Below are positions 62,063 to 64,000 of a DNA stretch of 64,000 nt, one piece after another (within the stretch, counting starts at the first letter, position 1; every line of letters starts with the position of its first letter). The translations under genes and the position numbers were made by a program. The notes beneath the pieces are model-generated. The model was not told the DNA's origin. It made no database searches and saw only the letters and a program-made list of their open reading frames with translations. Source of the stretch: Bacillus sp. MRMR6 (GTDB lineage: Bacteria; Bacillota; Bacilli; Bacillales; Cytobacillaceae); contig NZ_MSLS01000003.1 of NCBI RefSeq assembly GCF_001940785.1, forward strand, positions 28,647 to 92,646. The letters are read 5' to 3'.

Positions 62063-63085
62063 TTATTTCTGTGCGGTAATCGTCGCGAACATGCTCTCAG
62101 CAGACGATATCTCGATCCCTTGATAATAATGTTTCACAATATCTTGATAGTTTTTCCCTTCAGCAGCCATGCCGTTGGCCCCATACTGACTCATCCCGAC
62201 GCCATGGCCAAAGCCCTTGGTTGTGATGACGATATTGCCACCCTTCCGTTCCCATGAAAAATCAGATGACCTCAGTTCAAGTTTTTCGCGTATTTCTTTT
62301 CCTGTTAACACTTTTCCGTTAAAGTCTACCTTCGCGACCCGTTTGCCTGCGGTTCGGTCAACAATCGTTCCAATCGTTGCACTTGAACCAATTTTCACAC
62401 CTAACTTGGATTCAAATTCAGTCACACTCACGACTTTTTGGTCGCTGAACTTTGGTGAGTTTGTATCCCATGGACTTGATACACTGCGTAAGTAAGGCAG
62501 TTCGTTGGGCCAATAATCCTCTGAGTTTTCAGTGTATCCATTGCTTGTTGAGTGGAACGAGGCATCGATGGCTTCGCCGTTATAGGTTAAAATTTGTCCG
62601 CTTGTGGTACGGACGGCTTCTAAGACCTTTTTCACTTTCCATTCATAATCTTTTCCCCAGTTATCGCGCAGCTGGGCATCGCTGTAATACACTTGGTGGA
62701 GTTGAGTATCTGTGACCTCTGCCCCTTCAGGAACACCAATTTTATCTTTACTAAGTAATTTCTTCACAATATATGTTCTCGCGGTCAGTGCTTGAGCTTT
62801 CAAGGCCTCTTCTTCAAAGTCTGCAGGCATTTCTGCGGCGACAACTCCGACCAGATAGTCTTCTAGTGAGACATTTTCAATTTGCCCTAATGTGGAGCGA
62901 TAGACTGCTACTTCGACAGCTGCGTCTGCAGTAGGACCGGTTTCTTCGGTGGCAGGTGTGACATGTTCACCCAATTTACCGCTGGCCTTGTCGTCTGCAA
63001 AGGGCAGCACGAGTACGGCTGGTATAATTAAGACTAAGGCAAATAAAAATGATACTAGTACGATGAGTGGTTTGATTTTTTTCAT
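62063..63085 (-). CDS. spoIID: Stage II sporulation protein SpoIID
   Basis: A 340-residue protein with an N-terminal membrane anchor (KPLIVLVSFLFALVLIIPAVLVLPF split: hydrophobic residues 6-28) and the SpoIID lytic transglycosylase domain: VSLEDYLVGVVAAEMPADF (catalytic Glu in AAEMP), ALKAQALTARTYIVK, ASFHSTSNGYTENSEDYW, and GFGHGVGMSQYGANGMA. It cleaves denuded glycan at the engulfing septum with SpoIIM and SpoIIP. The start ATG 63085 has GGAGGC upstream. It follows murA as in B. subtilis. Confidence 0.95.
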   Translation of the reverse strand: MKKIKPLIVLVSFLFALVLIIPAVLVLPFADDKASGKLGEHVTPATEETGPTADAAVEVAVYRSTLGQIENVSLEDYLVGVVAAEMPADFEEEALKAQALTARTYIVKKLLSKDKIGVPEGAEVTDTQLHQVYYSDAQLRDNWGKDYEWKVKKVLEAVRTTSGQILTYNGEAIDASFHSTSNGYTENSEDYWPNELPYLRSVSSPWDTNSPKFSDQKVVSVTEFESKLGVKIGSSATIGTIVDRTAGKRVAKVDFNGKVLTGKEIREKLELRSSDFSWERKGGNIVITTKGFGHGVGMSQYGANGMAAEGKNYQDIVKHYYQGIEISSAESMFATITAQK

Positions 63086-63219
63086 GAATGTGCCTCCAGT
63101 TAGAAATTTGTTTCATCTCATTCAATACTATGGAGGAGGACAAGCATTTATGACTAAAAATGAATGATAGAAAATTCGGAATTTACCGTACAAATAATAA
63201 CCTTAAATCTCAGCAAAAA

Positions 63220-63277
63220 GTTGCACGGGGACGGTTCTACTGCTTAAAAAGATGCAGTAGAACCGTCCCCGTGCAAC
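63220..63277. repeat. Long hairpin repeat, copy 4
   Basis: GTTGCACGGGGACGGTTCTA and its reverse complement form a stem of about 26 bp; same core as the copies at 11241, 11417 and 16381. Between murA and spoIID. Confidence 0.85.
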
Positions 63278-63286
63278 CGCCCTATA

Positions 63287-63323
63287 AAAAGCAAAAACCG
63301 AAGAATGTTGAACATCCCTCGGT
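63287..63323 (-). terminator. Terminator of murA
   Basis: On the minus strand ACCGAGGGATG and CATTCTTCGGT flank TTCAA, followed by TTTTGCTTTTT. Confidence 0.88.
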
Positions 63324-63402
63324 CAGGCTTTATGCATTTTTTAAAAAGATTGCGGGCATACTAATTTTCGTTGTATGAATTTTGCAGATGGACTTACATC
63401 CT

Positions 63403-64000
63403 TTACGCGTTCATATCTGAGATTAACGTGTTTACTTCGGTAAAGATTACTTCTGCATCGTTAACACGTTCAATGTCTGCGCCTAATGCTTCAAGCTTGC
63501 CGTGGAAGTTCACGTAGCCACGATCTAAATGCTTTAATTCAGTTACCCTTGTGTTTCCTTCAGAAACCAGCCCTGTTAAAATAAGAGCGGCTGCTGCACG
63601 AAGGTCTGTAGCAGAAACTTCAGCGCCTTGAAGGTTAGATGGTCCGGTCAGAATCACCGAACGACCTTCAATTTTAATTTCAGCATTCATCCGGCGGAAT
63701 TCCTCAACGTGCATAAAGCGGTTTTCAAAAACCGTCTCGGTAATCATAGAGGTGCCTTTTGCACGGAGCAATAGGGCCATCATCTGCGATTGCATATCTG
63801 TTGGGAAACCTGGATGCGGCATCGTTTTAATATCGACTGCCTTAAGCTTTTCTGGACCGATGACACGAATGCCATCATTTTCCTCGACGATCTCTACACC
63901 CATTTCCTCCATTTTTGCAATTAGAGAAGATAGATGCTCTGGAACTGCTCCCTGTACAAGGACATTTCCACCCGTAATGGCAGCTGCTACCATAAAGGTT
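63403..64000 (-). CDS. murA: UDP-GlcNAc 1-carboxyvinyltransferase MurA (3' part)
   Basis: The C-terminal ~199 residues of MurA; the frame is open through the window edge, so the start lies beyond 64000. Visible family segments: [103 protein letters not shown]. MurA transfers enolpyruvate from PEP to UDP-GlcNAc, the first committed step of peptidoglycan synthesis. The catalytic Cys loop is in the missing half. Order murA-spoIID matches B. subtilis murAA. Confidence 0.95.
   Translation of the reverse strand, partial: TFMVAAAITGGNVLVQGAVPEHLSSLIAKMEEMGVEIVEENDGIRVIGPEKLKAVDIKTMPHPGFPTDMQSQMMALLLRAKGTSMITETVFENRFMHVEEFRRMNAEIKIEGRSVILTGPSNLQGAEVSATDLRAAAALILTGLVSEGNTRVTELKHLDRGYVNFHGKLEALGADIERVNDAEVIFTEVNTLISDMNA

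Overview
The window looks like chromosome of a spore-forming member of the Bacillaceae (Bacillus/Neobacillus type). The base composition is low-GC, ribosome binding sites are strong AGGAGG types, and several TTG and GTG starts occur. The sporulation and envelope genes spoIIID, mbl, spoIIQ, spoIID, murA (partial), fabZ, a Spo0E-like phosphatase, ywpF, a second ssb, and the ywqB-ywqA pair appear in the order I remember from the Bacillus subtilis chromosome. They form a conserved backbone into which accessory blocks have been placed. The flagellar pair flhO-flhP, which I expect between mbl and fabZ, is absent; that gap holds an accessory block instead.

Layout. 1-8.5 kb: a WGR-domain gene, two DUF3231 paralogues, a membrane gene, a frameshifted diguanylate cyclase, a 1.1-kb block of six 197-bp repeats, a hexapeptide-repeat protein and a permuted NlpC/P60-like hydrolase. 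8.8-11.2 kb: a small secreted peptide and a quinone-stress operon (mhqP-mhqO-wrbA) behind a strong promoter with two MhqR-type operators. 11.5-16.4 kb: beta-glucoside locus 1, with a 6-phospho-beta-glucosidase gene divergent from bglP-licT. Each arm has its own RAT/terminator, promoter and cre site. 16.4-23 kb: a DUF4177 gene, an MFS transporter, an O-methyltransferase with an unusual Arg/Gly/His-repeat partner, and yhgD-yhgE with repeated 23-bp operators. 23.3-28.2 kb: ywqB-ywqA. 28.6-33.8 kb: spo0E-like, CBO0543-family, 3D-domain, ssb, ywpF, lipoprotein and fabZ genes.

33.9-43.1 kb is the most interesting accessory block. It holds a tightly packed minus-strand operon coding for a PH-like/zinc-ribbon membrane protein, a VirD4/TraG-like ATPase, a protein built of four similar winged-helix-like modules, and a 776-residue acidic repeat protein. 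Next to it lie two divergent zinc-ribbon membrane proteins (one TcaA-like). No relaxase or other conjugation gene is visible, so this may be an undescribed ATPase-driven envelope or export system.

43-64 kb: an EpuA-like protein, a Ca/Na antiporter, mbl, spoIIID, a pcp remnant beside an alkyltransferase-like gene, a secreted rhamnogalacturonan lyase, a PBP3-like transpeptidase, spoIIQ, vanZ-like, coiled-coil and NERD genes, beta-glucoside locus 2 (licT, two tandem RAT/terminators, bglP, GH1 gene), spoIID and the 3' part of murA.

Many gaps between genes contain tandem repeats. Unrelated sequence families share periods of about 21, 52 or 53 bp, close to whole numbers of DNA helical turns. Two long-hairpin families (GGGGACGGTTCTCC and GGTGACAGGCACC) are scattered through the window, and the second has apparently entered the reading frame of the ywqA helicase. 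Start sites were chosen from ribosome binding sites; family assignments come from reading motifs, not from database searches.
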